Positions 38,166-46,945 are shown, counted from the first letter of the stretch. The stretch is 64,000 bases of DNA from an uncultured Bacteroidales bacterium (GCA_902760865.1 CACWID010000023.1:1-64000), one strand, 5' to 3'. The notes: generated by a model from the letters alone, not told the origin. Made by a program: numbers and translations.

Positions 38166-40991
38166 ATGGCAGATAAATTATCCATACTATACTTGAAACG
38201 CCATTTACTGAGATGCCTGATGGCTGTCGTTTCGATACTCACCTTTCATTTGACGATGACAGGCGAGAACATCGACTCGCTCAATCAGGTATATATCAAT
38301 GCCGACAAGTCCTCCAAAATCGAGATTGTCAACCGCTTCTCCCAGGAGCTGTATGACAAAGGCATCACCGACTCGCTGTACCACGTCACCAAGTCGGGCG
38401 GCAGCGACAAGGCCGAGGCCATGATGCACTACCTGATAGCAGAATACTACTATGACCAGGAACTCTATGAAGCAGCCCGCGACCACGGCCTGAAGGCCAA
38501 CGACTATGCACGGAAGCGCAAAGCCGACAAGTTCCGCAGCGACGTGCTGGGCGTGCTCAGCAGCGCGCAGTTCCGCCTGGGGGACTACAACGGAGCCCTG
38601 AATTCGCTGCTCGAAGCCTACCAGGTGGACAAGAGCCTGGACGACAAGGAACTGATCAGCAGCGACCTGAATTCGCTGGCTGCCATCTATCTGGCGGTGG
38701 GTCAGCCATTGCCGGGCATCAAGTTTATCGAGAAGGCCATCGCCATTGAGCGGGAACTGGGCCGCAACGACCGCTTGGCGACCAGGCTGGGCATCGCAAG
38801 CGAGTTATACCTGCTTGCCGACATGCCCGACAAGGCCATGGAAGCCATCGACGAGGCATACCAAATCGAACAGCAGAGCGGCAAGACCGAGAAAATGGCC
38901 GTCAGGATGATACAGAAAGGCGCCGTGCTAGAGCACATGTCAGAACTGGACAAGGCCCGTGCCGTCCTCATGAAGGCCATGCCGGTGCTCGTAGCCGCCG
39001 ACAATACCTACTCGATGGCAGTAGGCTATAACCAGTTGGGATCCATCGAACAGAAACTGGGACACCCGGAGTCGGCCGCCGCCTACTACAAGAAGGCCCT
39101 GGAACAGAGCATCAAGTGCGGCTCGCCCAAGGTGGAACGCATCGCCGAGCGAGGCCTGTGGCAGACCCTGCGGCAGAGCGACCCCAGTGTGGCGCTGATC
39201 CATCTCGAGCGATACACCGTCCTCACCGACTCCCTGCACGACAAGATGAAGTCGGTGCAGGCACAGGTCCTGGAGACCACCGCCATTATTTTCGAGAAGA
39301 CCGAACTCAACAGGAAAAGCGCCCTGGTCGACAACCTGCTCATGTGGGGAGGACTGGCCCTGGTGGTGATGCTGGCAGCCATGCTTGCCGGCCTGTTCCT
39401 GTCGTGGCGAAGGGGAAAGAAGTCCCTGCAAATGCAGCGCCAGACCCAGGAGATGCGTTCGCACTTCTTCACCAACATCACCAACGAGCTGCAGACGCCG
39501 TTGACGGTCGTCATGGGAGCCGGACAGCAACTGATTGAAGGCCGCAAAGCCAGTACCGAGGAGAACAAGCGACTGGGATCAATGATTGTCAATCACGGCA
39601 AGAACATGCTGGAACTCATCAACCGGTTACTTGACATTGAGAAGGTGAAATCGGCCGTGGAATCGCCCGAGCTGAAGCCGGACGACATCGTCCTGTTTAT
39701 GAAATTGCTTGTGGACAATTATTCCAAGCCAGCCCAGCAAAAGCTCATCCACATCAATTTTTCAAGCTCAGTCACCACCCTGTACGTGGTTTTCGCACAC
39801 GAACACATCCGCAAGATTGTGCATGGTCTGATCGGCAACGCCATCAAGTTTACCCCACGCAACGGCAGCGTCCTTGTCACGCTGACCCCCTACGAGAACG
39901 ACAGGATACGCCTGGTGGTGAGCGACACGGGCAAGGGCATCCCCAGCGATGAGCTCGACCGCATCTTTGAGCCATTCTCCCAGTCCGACCACGGTGACGA
40001 GGGCCTGGAAACTGCTCTGGACCTCTCGCTGGTCAACCAGCTCGTGCTTGCCCTGAACGGGACGATTACCGTGGACAGCGGTCAAGATCAAGGCACGACG
40101 TTCACCATCGAATTCCCTGTACAGCCGGCCAAGAACGAGGCTGACTTCAATGAGCTGACGTCACCCCATTTCCTACAGGACACGATGCAGCCGACCCATG
40201 TAAAGAGGCACAAGCCGCTTACCTTCATCGTCGAGAACAATGAGTACCTTGCCATGATTGCCGCCAACAAGCTGCGCGATGACTTTGACCTGAGATTTGC
40301 CGTTGACGGTCGTGAAGCCCTGCAGAACGCCACTGAGATGGTCCCCGACCTCATCATCACCAATATCATGATGCCCGTCATGGACGGCAAGGAGCTCATG
40401 AAGCAACTGCGGTCAACCCCCACCCTCGCCCATATCCCCATCATCGCCCTCACCTCGGACCCGAGCGCTCAAGAACGCATGTCTTGTATCGAGGCGGGTG
40501 CCGACACCGTGCTCGTCAAGCCCTTCTACCTGGCCGAGCTGCGTCTTGCCGCCAACCACTTGATCAGCCAACGCAGGGCGATGCGCGACCGCATTGTCAA
40601 GGTCAATGACGGAGCCCCCGAGGCCCCCACCGAGAGCATGAGCAAGGAGGACAAGGCCTTCATCAACCGACTCGTCGATGTCATCCATGCCCAGATGAGC
40701 AAGGAGGACATCAATATCGACCATATTGCCGCGGCCATGTCGCTGAGCCGCAAGCAACTGCGCGCCCGCGTGATGAGCCTGACGGGGCTCACGCCCGTGG
40801 CCTACATCCTGCAAGTGAGGCTCAACTATGCCCGCCACCTGATTGCCAGCGAGGACCTCTCTCTCACGGCCATCGCCAGCAAATGCGGGTTCCAGAACCT
40901 CTCGCACTTCTCTAAAGCCTTCAAGCAGCAATTCGGCACAAGCCCGATGCAGTACCGCAAGAGCAACGACCAGTTCTCCCACCTCACGTGA
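38166..40991 (+). CDS. TPR hybrid histidine-kinase/receiver/AraC regulator with both phosphoacceptors replaced by Asn
   Basis: One chain of 941 residues. An N-terminal signal/anchor is followed by periplasmic TPR-like helices (about 40-380) and a membrane helix (about 392-415, WGGLALVVMLAAMLAGLFL). Then come a HisKA-like region, a HATPase domain, a receiver domain and a C-terminal AraC DNA-binding domain (about 835-941, SLTAIASKCGFQNLSHFSKA). In HisKA the usual NISHE/NITHE motif reads NITNELQTPLT, so the phosphoacceptor His is Asn440. In the receiver the usual PDLIISDVMMP reads PDLIITNIMMP, so the phosphoacceptor Asp is Asn733. The ATPase keeps the N box (GNAIKFTP) and G1 (DTGKGIP), but the G2 glycine loop is GLETALDLSL. 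It may signal by conformation alone. The ATG at 38166 follows an in-frame TTG. An ATG at 38220 is possible. Confidence 0.88.
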   Translation: MADKLSILYLKRHLLRCLMAVVSILTFHLTMTGENIDSLNQVYINADKSSKIEIVNRFSQELYDKGITDSLYHVTKSGGSDKAEAMMHYLIAEYYYDQELYEAARDHGLKANDYARKRKADKFRSDVLGVLSSAQFRLGDYNGALNSLLEAYQVDKSLDDKELISSDLNSLAAIYLAVGQPLPGIKFIEKAIAIERELGRNDRLATRLGIASELYLLADMPDKAMEAIDEAYQIEQQSGKTEKMAVRMIQKGAVLEHMSELDKARAVLMKAMPVLVAADNTYSMAVGYNQLGSIEQKLGHPESAAAYYKKALEQSIKCGSPKVERIAERGLWQTLRQSDPSVALIHLERYTVLTDSLHDKMKSVQAQVLETTAIIFEKTELNRKSALVDNLLMWGGLALVVMLAAMLAGLFLSWRRGKKSLQMQRQTQEMRSHFFTNITNELQTPLTVVMGAGQQLIEGRKASTEENKRLGSMIVNHGKNMLELINRLLDIEKVKSAVESPELKPDDIVLFMKLLVDNYSKPAQQKLIHINFSSSVTTLYVVFAHEHIRKIVHGLIGNAIKFTPRNGSVLVTLTPYENDRIRLVVSDTGKGIPSDELDRIFEPFSQSDHGDEGLETALDLSLVNQLVLALNGTITVDSGQDQGTTFTIEFPVQPAKNEADFNELTSPHFLQDTMQPTHVKRHKPLTFIVENNEYLAMIAANKLRDDFDLRFAVDGREALQNATEMVPDLIITNIMMPVMDGKELMKQLRSTPTLAHIPIIALTSDPSAQERMSCIEAGADTVLVKPFYLAELRLAANHLISQRRAMRDRIVKVNDGAPEAPTESMSKEDKAFINRLVDVIHAQMSKEDINIDHIAAAMSLSRKQLRARVMSLTGLTPVAYILQVRLNYARHLIASEDLSLTAIASKCGFQNLSHFSKAFKQQFGTSPMQYRKSNDQFSHLT

Positions 40992-41038
40992 ACAATGACA
41001 CCCAAAGATATTACACACCCTTTTAAAACGTAAATAAC

Positions 41039-41230
41039 ATGACATCCCCTAAAGAAAAAAACGAGAGTCCTCCTAGCGAGCGATATCAGCAAGCCGAACA
41101 GAGCATCAACCGGGCCCTGGCCGGGATGAGTGACAACACGCATGTCGAGTATGGGTCCACCCTGGAGCGAAAGAACAAACGCCCCCACTGGCAGCGGGTC
41201 AGAAGATGGCTGTCACAGAAATTCAAATAA
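41039..41230 (+). CDS. Small basic protein of unknown function
   Basis: The 63-codon frame starts MTSPKEKNESPPSERYQQAE and ends in a basic aromatic helix (KRPHWQRVRRWLSQKFK). It lies 47 bp after the hybrid regulator on the same strand, so it may be co-transcribed. The C-terminal helix is amphipathic and could bind membrane or nucleic acid. The family is not recognised. Confidence 0.5.
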   Translation: MTSPKEKNESPPSERYQQAEQSINRALAGMSDNTHVEYGSTLERKNKRPHWQRVRRWLSQKFK

Positions 41231-41264
41231 TCTTTTACCGCCGGGGCGCGTTTTCGCACGATTG

Positions 41265-41296
41265 TTTGGGCGGGAAAAAGATTATTTGTACCTTTG
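41265..41296 (+). promoter_or_regulatory. Promoter of the SGNH esterase gene
   Basis: TTTG (41265-41268), 20-bp spacer, TACCTTTG (41289-41296). The start would be near 41303, giving a 160-base leader with the hairpin TCGGCC-TAAC-GGCCGA (41381-41396) and a repeated AAAGATTGG word. Confidence 0.7.
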
Positions 41297-41462
41297 ACGA
41301 CTTAAAACAATAGTCAAAGATTGGCGGCTGTGTGTCATAATTGGCTTCGCCAAGCTAAAGATTGGATTCAAGGTTTTCAATCGGCCTAACGGCCGAGAAA
41401 TGCGACTCAATCTGCAACAATTATGGCACTGTCCCCTCTCGCTTGAAACCGATAGAAACAAT

Positions 41463-42152
41463 ATGATGAAACGCTTCCTGATTCTGAGTATGATGTTATG
41501 GAATCTGTTTTTCGGCCATGATGCCGCCGCACAGGACTGGGCAAACCGAGCCCGCTATGCCCGCGCCAATGCCGAGCTGATGTCACAAGTGCGTGACCCT
41601 CAACGTGTCGTGCTCATGGGTAACTCCATCACCGAATTCTGGATGGAAACCCACCCGCAGTTCTTCGGCAACAACCACCTCGTCGGGCGCGGCATCAGCG
41701 GACAGGTGTCCAGCCAGATGCTGGCCAGGTTCCGCCAGGACGTCCTCAACCTGCAGCCCCGCATTGTCGTCATCAACTGCGGCACCAACGACATCGCCGA
41801 GAATAACGGCCCCTATGACGAGGACATCACGATGGACAACATCCTGTCGATGGCCGAGCTGGCCCTGCACAACGGCGTCACGGTCGTGCTGTCGTCGGTG
41901 CTGCCCTGCGACCGCTTCACCTGGAATCCGACGGTGCCTGACGTGTCGGCCAAGGTGCAGTCCCTCAACGCGCGCATCAGGAGCCTCGCCGAGCAGCTGT
42001 CGGTCCCCTATGTGGACTACTACAGCGCGATGGTCTATGGCGAGAACGGAGCCCTCCATCCGGCCCTCAGCGATGACGGCGTGCACCCCAATGCCATGGG
42101 CTATGACGTCATGGAGCCCCTGCTGCTGGAAACACTCAAAAGATTGTACTAA
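41463..42152 (+). CDS. SGNH/GDSL-type esterase
   Basis: Exported esterase of 229 residues with a signal peptide (MMKRFLILSMMLWNLFFGHD, cleavage near AAAQ). SGNH blocks: VVLMGNSITEFW (block I, Ser), GRGISG (block II), INCGTNDI (block III, Asn) and DDGVHPNAMGY (block V, Asp-His). It resembles the acetylxylan or sialate acetylesterase-like group. The start at 41463 was chosen over the in-frame 41400 because it begins the signal peptide. The M13 peptidase gene follows after 30 bp, probably in one operon. Confidence 0.88.
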   Translation: MMKRFLILSMMLWNLFFGHDAAAQDWANRARYARANAELMSQVRDPQRVVLMGNSITEFWMETHPQFFGNNHLVGRGISGQVSSQMLARFRQDVLNLQPRIVVINCGTNDIAENNGPYDEDITMDNILSMAELALHNGVTVVLSSVLPCDRFTWNPTVPDVSAKVQSLNARIRSLAEQLSVPYVDYYSAMVYGENGALHPALSDDGVHPNAMGYDVMEPLLLETLKRLY

Positions 42153-42182
42153 ACACCAATTAATAACCATAAATAAATCAAA

Positions 42183-44195
42183 ATGAGAAAAGTAACTATT
42201 CTTCTTATGGCACTTGTTGCAATGACAGCGGCCGCCGGCAATCTCGAGAAAGCCGTGGACCGCAGCAACCTGGACCCGACGACCCCGCCGGGAACCAACT
42301 TCTACCAGTATGCCTGTGGCGGCTGGATGCTCAACAACCCGTTGGACCCGCAGTATGCCCGCTTCGGCACCTTTGACCAGCTGGCCGAGAACAGCCGCAA
42401 CCAGGTCAAGGAAATCATCACCACGCTGGGCACCAAGAACCCGCGCGGCAGCATCAAGCAGAAGGTGGGCGACCTCTATGCCCAGGGCATGGACAGCGTG
42501 CGCCTCAACACCGAGGGCATGGCCCCGCTGAAGGCCTACATCGACGAGCTCAAGACGCTGACGCGCGACCAGTTCATGGCCGCCATCGCCGACCAGCACA
42601 ACGGCATTGCCGCCCCATTCTTCAACTCTGCCGTCATGGCTGACCTGAAGGACTCCAACACCAACATGATGTACCTCATGCAGGGAGGCCTGGGCATGGG
42701 CGACCGTGACTACTACCTGGAGAAGGACGCCAACACCGTCAAGGTGCGCAACGCCTATGTCAACTACATCCAGCAGCTGTTCCAGCTCATCGGCTACAAG
42801 AAGGGCGCCGCCAAGAAGGCCGCACAGCACGTGATGGCCATCGAGACCGCCCTGGCACAGGTGGCCATGACCCGCGAGGAGACCCGCGACTACAGCAAGC
42901 TCTACAACGTGGTGAGCCTGTCGCAGCTGCGTGCCGACTATCCCAACATCAACTGGAGCCAGTACTTTGCCGGCCTGGACATCAGCGAGCTGGACAAGGT
43001 GTGCGTCTTCCAGCCCAAGTCGCTGGCCAAGGTCAACGAGATGATGAAGACCCTCAAGGAGGAAGACGTCCGTGAGTACCTCATCTTCAAGTATGCCGAC
43101 GCTGCATCGCCCTACCTGAGCGACGCCTTTGCCGACGCCAACTTCGACATGTACAGCCGCGCGATGAGCGGCAAGCAGGTGAAGATGCCGCGCTGGAAAC
43201 ACGCCCTCGACGTGCCCAACACGATGCTGGGCGAGGCTGTTGGCCAGCTCTATGTCGAGAAGTTCTTCCCCGCCGACAGCAAGAAGAAGATGCAGCAGCT
43301 GGTGGACAACCTGAAGCGCGCCCTGGGCGAGCACATCGCCACCCTGTCGTGGATGAGCCCCAAGACCAAGGTCAACGCCCTGGTGAAGCTCAACAGCTTT
43401 ACCGTCAAGATCGGTTACCCCGACAAGTGGCGTGACTACAGCGCCCTGGACATCGATCCCGGCAAGAGCTACTGGGAGAACATCATGGCTGCCCGCCGCT
43501 TCCAGTCGGAGTATGAGTACGGTCAGCTGGGCAAGCCCGTTGACAAGGAGCGCTGGTACATGACGCCCCAGACGGTCAACGCCTACTACGAGCCCTCGAC
43601 CAACGAGATTTGCTTCCCCGCCGGCATCCTGCAGTCGCCCTACTTCGACCCCAAGGCCGACGATGCCTGCAACTATGGCGCCATCGGCGTGGTGATCGGC
43701 CACGAGATGACCCACGGCTTTGACGACCAGGGCCGCAACTTCGACGCCAACGGCAACATGGTGGACTGGTGGACCCCCGAGGATGCCGCCAAGTTCCAGC
43801 AGCTGGCCGACAAGCTGGGCGCACAATACAGTGCCGAGATTGTTGTTGATGACGTGCATGCCAACGGCACCTTCACCATGGGAGAGAACATCGCTGACCA
43901 CGGTGGACTGCGTGTGGCCTACAGCGCCTTCAAGAACACCGAGCAGGGCAAGGGCAACGAGATGATCGACGGTTTCACTCCCGACCAGCGCTTCTTCCTG
44001 AGCTATGCCAACGTGTGGGCCAACAACATCACCAAGCAGGAGATGCTGCGCCGCACCAAGCAGGATCCCCACAGCCTGGGCGTGAACCGCGTGAACGTGG
44101 CCATCCGCAACCTGGAGGAGTTCTTCAACGCCTTCAATATCAAGCCCGGCATGCCCATGTGGCGTGACCCCGCCGACCGCGTTACCATCTGGTAA
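42183..44195 (+). CDS. M13-family zinc metallopeptidase (neprilysin/PepO-like)
   Basis: Endopeptidase of 670 residues acting on oligopeptides, probably in the periplasm. It has a signal peptide (MRKVTILLMALVAMTAAAGN), an N-terminal M13 domain beginning DPTTPPGTNFYQYACGGW, the zinc motif VIGHEMTHGFDDQGRNFD (HExxH) and the third ligand in GENIADHGGLRVAY. The C-terminal DPADRVTIW corresponds to the family's CxxW end without the Cys. Gene sequence is strongly codon-biased, which produces a long spurious antisense frame. Confidence 0.95.
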   Translation: MRKVTILLMALVAMTAAAGNLEKAVDRSNLDPTTPPGTNFYQYACGGWMLNNPLDPQYARFGTFDQLAENSRNQVKEIITTLGTKNPRGSIKQKVGDLYAQGMDSVRLNTEGMAPLKAYIDELKTLTRDQFMAAIADQHNGIAAPFFNSAVMADLKDSNTNMMYLMQGGLGMGDRDYYLEKDANTVKVRNAYVNYIQQLFQLIGYKKGAAKKAAQHVMAIETALAQVAMTREETRDYSKLYNVVSLSQLRADYPNINWSQYFAGLDISELDKVCVFQPKSLAKVNEMMKTLKEEDVREYLIFKYADAASPYLSDAFADANFDMYSRAMSGKQVKMPRWKHALDVPNTMLGEAVGQLYVEKFFPADSKKKMQQLVDNLKRALGEHIATLSWMSPKTKVNALVKLNSFTVKIGYPDKWRDYSALDIDPGKSYWENIMAARRFQSEYEYGQLGKPVDKERWYMTPQTVNAYYEPSTNEICFPAGILQSPYFDPKADDACNYGAIGVVIGHEMTHGFDDQGRNFDANGNMVDWWTPEDAAKFQQLADKLGAQYSAEIVVDDVHANGTFTMGENIADHGGLRVAYSAFKNTEQGKGNEMIDGFTPDQRFFLSYANVWANNITKQEMLRRTKQDPHSLGVNRVNVAIRNLEEFFNAFNIKPGMPMWRDPADRVTIW

Positions 44196-44202
44196 GACGT
44201 TG

Positions 44203-44240
44203 GGAGTTAGGAGTTAGGAGTTAGAAGTTAGAAGTTAGAC
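44203..44240. repeat. Heptamer repeat tract (GAGTTAG-type)
   Basis: Units GGAGTTA, GGAGTTA, GGAGTTA, GAAGTTA and GAAGTTA follow the M13 stop codon. It is the same unit as the tract at 4543-4592 in the opposite orientation. Confidence 0.7.
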
Positions 44241-44259
44241 TTCTGATTTCAGACATTAG

Positions 44260-44289
44260 ATCAGCCGGTGGCTGTGGCCATCGGCTGAT
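44260..44289 (+). terminator. Hairpin after the M13 peptidase gene
   Basis: ATCAGCCGGTGGC (44260-44272) pairs with GCCATCGGCTGAT (44277-44289), including one G-U pair, around a TGTG loop. Only a short T-poor tail follows, but the position before the sigma gene fits termination. Confidence 0.6.
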
Positions 44290-44313
44290 TGTTATTAAAA
44301 AAATAATCGCTCC

Positions 44314-44344
44314 ATGCAGTCTTTTCGCCAAATATGGCATCATA
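44314..44344 (+). promoter_or_regulatory. Shared motif copy 1 (candidate sigma-dependent promoter of the sigma-barrel gene)
   Basis: ATGCAGTC (44314-44321), 14 bp, GGCATC (44336-44341), then ATA. The same two boxes with identical spacing occur at 46056-46083 and 46989-47016. ATGC/GCAT also form an inverted repeat. If these are -35 and -10 boxes, transcription starts near 44350 and the true ATG is 44368. No TAnnTTTG box is present here. Confidence 0.7.
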
Positions 44345-44367
44345 CCAATAAAGGACAACTTTATTGG

Positions 44368-46038
44368 ATGGACATGGAGCGTGTCATCGGGGCAGCTCTG
44401 GCTGGTGACCAACAGGCCATCGCCAAGCTCTATAATGCGTATTCCCACAAGGTGTTGGGGATATGCTATAATATTGTGGGCAACCGTGCCGTAGCCGAGG
44501 AACTGTCCCATGATGCCTTTGTGCTTGCTTTCTCCAAATTGGATCATCTGCGTGACCCTAACCGTTTTGACGCTTGGTTGTCAAGCATTGCGGCCAATGT
44601 GGCATTACGCTACAAGCAACGCCATCACACGTTGGCCACTGTCCCTGTTGATGACATTCCAGATGAAACTTGGATTGCCGATGAGCCCTCGGACATGCCC
44701 ACGATGGACGAAATCATGGCTGCCGTGAACGCCCTGCCCAATGGTTACGGCAAGGTGTTTAAGATGGCGGTCATGCAGGATATGTCGCACAAGGAAATAG
44801 GCGAAATTCTGGGCATTGCCGCCCATTCCTCATCATCGCAACTGGCACGTGCCAAGAAGATGTTGCAGCATCAGTTGGCCAAATATTGGGCCATCATCCT
44901 GCTTGCGCTACTCACGCCCCTGGCCTTGCTACTGCTGCGCCAACCCAAGACCATCGACGAGCAACAGCCAAAGACGGCTGAGACAAATGAGCCTGCTGTC
45001 ACCAATGACAATCCACAAGTGACCAAGCCCGACAAACAGCAGCGCAAAGAAAGCCGCAACATGGCCATCACTGTCCCCGAGAGATACAATCAGCCAAATG
45101 TGAACATCACAGACACAGCTCAACATGAGGAAGTGCCAAGACAGATGGTTGACACTACTACGGTTCCTGTAGAAAACTCTCTTCCTCACCTCAAACTGAA
45201 TGATGACATCCACTTTGCAAACGTCAGTCATGGCACCACCATCCGACCCAAGAGAGATGATTTCAAGCGTTGGTCGGCCGATTTGGCCTACACGGGGCAA
45301 CCCTCTCCAGAGGCAGATCGGATGACTCCTCAAAACTTCATCGTCCCCGATTATATAGCGCCAAGCGTTCCAGGAGAGCCTGATCCCACCTTGACGATTG
45401 ATAACTGGACTGATTATATCGCTTATCTTGAGGTAAAGAGTGACATCACGAGTGAACTGTCTGAAGAGGATCGCATCATGCGACAGATTGCCAAGAGCAA
45501 CGAGCCGCTCAACAATGGCCAAATCGTGCGCAAGACTCACCACAGCCTGCCGCTTACCTATTCGTTATCACTGAGGTATCAAGCCAACAAAAGAATCGGA
45601 TTGGAGAGCGGCCTCCAGTACACAAGACTCAACTCACTGTTCCAGACGGGTGAGGGCATCAACCGCATCGATGAGAAACAGCGCATTGATTACTTGGGTG
45701 TGCCATTGAAAGTCTCTTATCGTATTTGGAGCGGCAAGCATGTGGGCATCTACACCTCGGCGGGCGTGACGCTGGAGATTCCAGTCAAGTCAACAGTCAC
45801 GACAGAGTATATCTTGAACAACCAGCCAGAACTGCGAGACAGCCATTATCTGGATGTGCCGCTGCAATGGTCAACGGGCATTGGCATCGGTGTTCAGTAC
45901 AATATCACGCCCACCATCGGAATCTTTACTGAGCCTGGCGTACAGTACTATATCCCTGACGGCAGCGGCTTTGAAACCTACCGCACACAGCATCCGTTCA
46001 CCATCACCATTCCCGCCGGATTGCGATTCACCTGGTAG
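44368..46038 (+). CDS. ECF sigma factor fused to a membrane helix and C-terminal outer-membrane-type beta-barrel
   Basis: One uninterrupted frame of 556 residues. Residues about 20-85 are sigma region 2 (LYNAYSHKVLGICYNIVGNR, RFDAWLSSIAANVALRYKQR). Residues about 118-170 are region 4 with the helix-turn-helix MSHKEIGEILGIAAHSSSSQ and ARAKKMLQ. Residues about 173-190 are a membrane helix (YWAIILLALLTPLALLLL). About 200 residues of Thr/Asn/Pro-rich linker follow. From about 390 to the end there are alternating amphipathic strands (PLTYSLSLRYQANKRIGLES, GIGIGVQYNITPTIGIFTEP) ending in an aromatic residue (LRFTW), as in porin-like barrels. Such ECF sigma genes usually have a separate membrane anti-sigma partner. 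Here the two roles appear fused. The frame is open to an ATG at 44314, but that ATG lies inside the shared promoter motif. Starts at 44368 or 44374 fit better. Confidence 0.82.
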   Translation: MDMERVIGAALAGDQQAIAKLYNAYSHKVLGICYNIVGNRAVAEELSHDAFVLAFSKLDHLRDPNRFDAWLSSIAANVALRYKQRHHTLATVPVDDIPDETWIADEPSDMPTMDEIMAAVNALPNGYGKVFKMAVMQDMSHKEIGEILGIAAHSSSSQLARAKKMLQHQLAKYWAIILLALLTPLALLLLRQPKTIDEQQPKTAETNEPAVTNDNPQVTKPDKQQRKESRNMAITVPERYNQPNVNITDTAQHEEVPRQMVDTTTVPVENSLPHLKLNDDIHFANVSHGTTIRPKRDDFKRWSADLAYTGQPSPEADRMTPQNFIVPDYIAPSVPGEPDPTLTIDNWTDYIAYLEVKSDITSELSEEDRIMRQIAKSNEPLNNGQIVRKTHHSLPLTYSLSLRYQANKRIGLESGLQYTRLNSLFQTGEGINRIDEKQRIDYLGVPLKVSYRIWSGKHVGIYTSAGVTLEIPVKSTVTTEYILNNQPELRDSHYLDVPLQWSTGIGIGVQYNITPTIGIFTEPGVQYYIPDGSGFETYRTQHPFTITIPAGLRFTW

Positions 46039-46052
46039 TTAAAATCAGCAAA

Positions 46053-46086
46053 ATGATGCAGTCATTATTCGGCTTATGGCATCATA
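46053..46086 (+). promoter_or_regulatory. Shared motif copy 2 (before the dockerin-like protein gene)
   Basis: ATGCAGTC (46056-46063), 14 bp, GGCATC (46078-46083), then ATA. Here the flanks extend the inverted repeat to ATGATGC (46053-46059) and GCATCAT (46079-46085). The gene's ATG is 50 bp downstream. No TAnnTTTG box is seen in between. Confidence 0.7.
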
Positions 46087-46135
46087 GATTATAGAACGAT
46101 ATAATCATCTTTAATAACCTAAAAAATTAACTGCT

Positions 46136-46945
46136 ATGATGAAAAGAAGCATTCTGTTAGTAGCCCTTGCCTTGATGACAGTGTCACAGGTTGCGGCAAA
46201 CGAGTACATGTATATGCCTTTTGTGCGCGAAGGTGTAAAGTGGGTTTACTATTATGTCAATGAGGATGGTTTCTATCCGGCTGACACCGCATTGGGAAAA
46301 GGCAAAGTCTATATGAACCTTGAATTCAAGGGCGATACCGTCATCAACGGACTCACCTACAAAGCGATGCACAAGTACCATGGCGGTGCCATTAACGCCA
46401 ATAATGACACAGTGCCTATCTACATGCGTGAGAAGGACAAGATTGTATACGCGATAGTGCCAGACGGCAAAGTATATCCCGATTGCCCTATCGGCAACTC
46501 CTATTCACCAGACATTTATGACCTTATCAGTGAAGGCAAGGAGTTTATCTTATACGATTTCAATGATCCCGTAGCCTATTGGGATAGACTTGTAAACCAA
46601 TCAGGTTATGATGACCAATATCAGCATTTATACACCGACACAATAGCACTTGGCACTCATCTGGCCAAGCAATATGTTGGAAACCTATGGGGCAACTTCC
46701 GAATTATCGAAGGAGTGGGCATCGATGCATTATCAAGTTACACGCTTGATTTCTTCATGGTGTTGCCAACGGGTTACGGTACCTATTTTGGCCTGAGCCA
46801 TGTTGTCGAAGGCGGTGAAATAGTCTATAAGGGACAAAAGTTTGACGAGAGCATTTTGGAAAACAAGCGTGGTGATGTCAACGGGGATGGTGAAGTCAGC
46901 ATTTCAGATGTCACAACCTTGATTGATATCTTGCTGGGCCGTTAA
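46136..46945 (+). CDS. Secreted protein with C-terminal dockerin-like module
   Basis: The 269-residue protein has a signal peptide (MMKRSILLVALALMTVSQVA) and a beta-rich body, starting FVREGVKWVYYYVNEDGFYP, that I do not recognise. The C-terminal calcium-binding dockerin-like half repeat is RGDVNGDGEVSISDVTTLID. Related tails are frequent on secreted proteins of Bacteroidales, where their partner is unclear. The gene directly follows the sigma-barrel gene by 97 bp and carries motif copy 2, so it is the best candidate for a surface protein made under that sigma factor. Confidence 0.8.
   Translation: MMKRSILLVALALMTVSQVAANEYMYMPFVREGVKWVYYYVNEDGFYPADTALGKGKVYMNLEFKGDTVINGLTYKAMHKYHGGAINANNDTVPIYMREKDKIVYAIVPDGKVYPDCPIGNSYSPDIYDLISEGKEFILYDFNDPVAYWDRLVNQSGYDDQYQHLYTDTIALGTHLAKQYVGNLWGNFRIIEGVGIDALSSYTLDFFMVLPTGYGTYFGLSHVVEGGEIVYKGQKFDESILENKRGDVNGDGEVSISDVTTLIDILLGR

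Noticed and set aside
38166..40991. The regulator as a decayed pseudogene
   Set aside because: The 941-codon frame is intact, the AraC domain is well preserved, and both changed residues are conservative Asn substitutions, which points to selected change.
41583..44072. 829-codon minus-strand frame across the SGNH and M13 genes
   Set aside because: It covers two recognisable genes in antisense. Its Val/His/Leu-rich composition is the usual shadow of codon-biased genes.
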